Shown here one piece after another: positions 63,729-64,000 of a DNA stretch of 64,000 bases. Made by a program: the position numbers and the translations under genes. The stretch covers positions 1 to 64,000 of the forward strand of contig NZ_BAFC01000058.1 in assembly GCF_000248055.1 (NCBI RefSeq), given 5' to 3'. The DNA comes from Gordonia sputi NBRC 100414. GTDB taxonomy: Bacteria > Actinomycetota > Actinomycetes > Mycobacteriales > Mycobacteriaceae. The notes under the pieces were generated by a model. The model was not told the origin of the DNA, did no database searches, and was given only the letters and a program-made list of their open reading frames with translations. Each line of letters opens with the position of its first letter. Within the stretch, counting starts at the first letter, position 1.

Positions 63729-63732
63729 CAGC

Positions 63733-64000
63733 GTGAGCGAGCAGTCAGAATCGGCAACACGTGTGTACCCGGTCGTCGACATGACCGGTGGCGTACGTAG
63801 TGGTGCGCCATCTTTCCCCGACGTCGAGCTCAACGTTCTCGACTATTGGAAGAACGACGACACGTTCGCCGCATCCATCGCCAATCGAGCCGACGCTCCG
63901 GAGTTCGTGTTCTACGACGGGCCTCCGTTCGCCAACGGCCTCCCCCACTACGGTCACCTGCTGACCGGTTACGTCAAGGATCTGGTACCGCGGTACCAGA
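63733..64000 (+). CDS. ileS: Isoleucyl-tRNA synthetase, 5' part
   Basis: Starts at GTG 63733, after a GAGGAG site, and runs off the right edge of the window (89 codons seen). The translation reads [17 protein letters not shown], then [21 protein letters not shown], and the class I HIGH-type region [22 protein letters not shown]. It charges tRNA-Ile. Control by the T-box leader is consistent with this identity. Confidence 0.95.
   Translation, partial: MSEQSESATRVYPVVDMTGGVRSGAPSFPDVELNVLDYWKNDDTFAASIANRADAPEFVFYDGPPFANGLPHYGHLLTGYVKDLVPRYQ

Overview
This 64 kb window is high-GC chromosomal DNA from a mycolic-acid actinobacterium (Mycobacteriales). Gene order and protein sequences resemble the M. 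tuberculosis Rv2144c-Rv2201 interval. The mannosylated-lipid genes, the wag31/sepF/FtsZ division set and the qcrCAB-ctaE oxidase genes all fit that group. A Gordonia- or Williamsia-like genus is my guess; genus cannot be fixed from sequence reading alone. There is no transposase, integrase, phage gene, rRNA, recognisable tRNA or CRISPR array.

Layout. 1-10.6 kb: asparagine synthetase, then respiratory-chain genes in two blocks, ctaC-ctaF and ctaE-qcrC-qcrA-qcrB. An aminoglycoside 2'-N-acetyltransferase-like gene and a PAP2/lipid-kinase fusion lie between the blocks. 10.7-14.6 kb: a hypothetical gene, trpD, an AsnC-type domain protein and a DEDDh exonuclease/GIY-YIG gene whose start region carries a LexA-type box. 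14.8-18.9 kb: a small Cys-rich protein, a c-di-AMP (ydaO-type) riboswitch, two NlpC/P60 endopeptidases and a metallopeptidase-like lipoprotein. 18.9-36.9 kb: envelope lipid and LM/LAM genes (pimB, fadD15, lipid-binding SRPBCC proteins, plsC, a GT87 mannosyltransferase, mptA, lppM), together with aroG, pknL and its DNA-binding neighbour, idsA and metF. 36.9-40.7 kb: a FAD oxidoreductase, a GNAT protein, a HEPN-family protein downstream of a perfect SOS box, and a DUF3040 membrane protein.

41.3-63.3 kb is the dcw cell-wall and division cluster: mraZ-rsmH-ftsL-ftsI-murE-[murF remnant]-mraY-murD-ftsW-murG-murC-ftsQ-ftsZ-pgeF-yggS-sepF-yggT-wag31, then a Pro/Gln-rich membrane protein. Most neighbours overlap by ATGA or GTGA, so they are probably translated in a coupled fashion. 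The window ends in a T-box leader and the 5' part of ileS.

The most unusual points are these. (1) Where murF belongs, between murE and mraY, there is only a 149-aa ORF matching the MurF C-terminal domain; both catalytic domains are absent. (2) A ~100-aa ORF between mraZ and rsmH is coupled to rsmH and carries a TLAYFPNAR motif that I recall from the annotated N terminus of M. tuberculosis RsmH. (3) The 727-bp ftsQ-ftsZ gap is a nest of direct and inverted repeats. (4) Two LexA-type boxes mark probable DNA-damage genes. (5) Several genes show the leaderless arrangement TANNNT-N6/7-GTG. (6) An ArsA-like gene encodes a degenerate P-loop upstream of its first canonical start codon.
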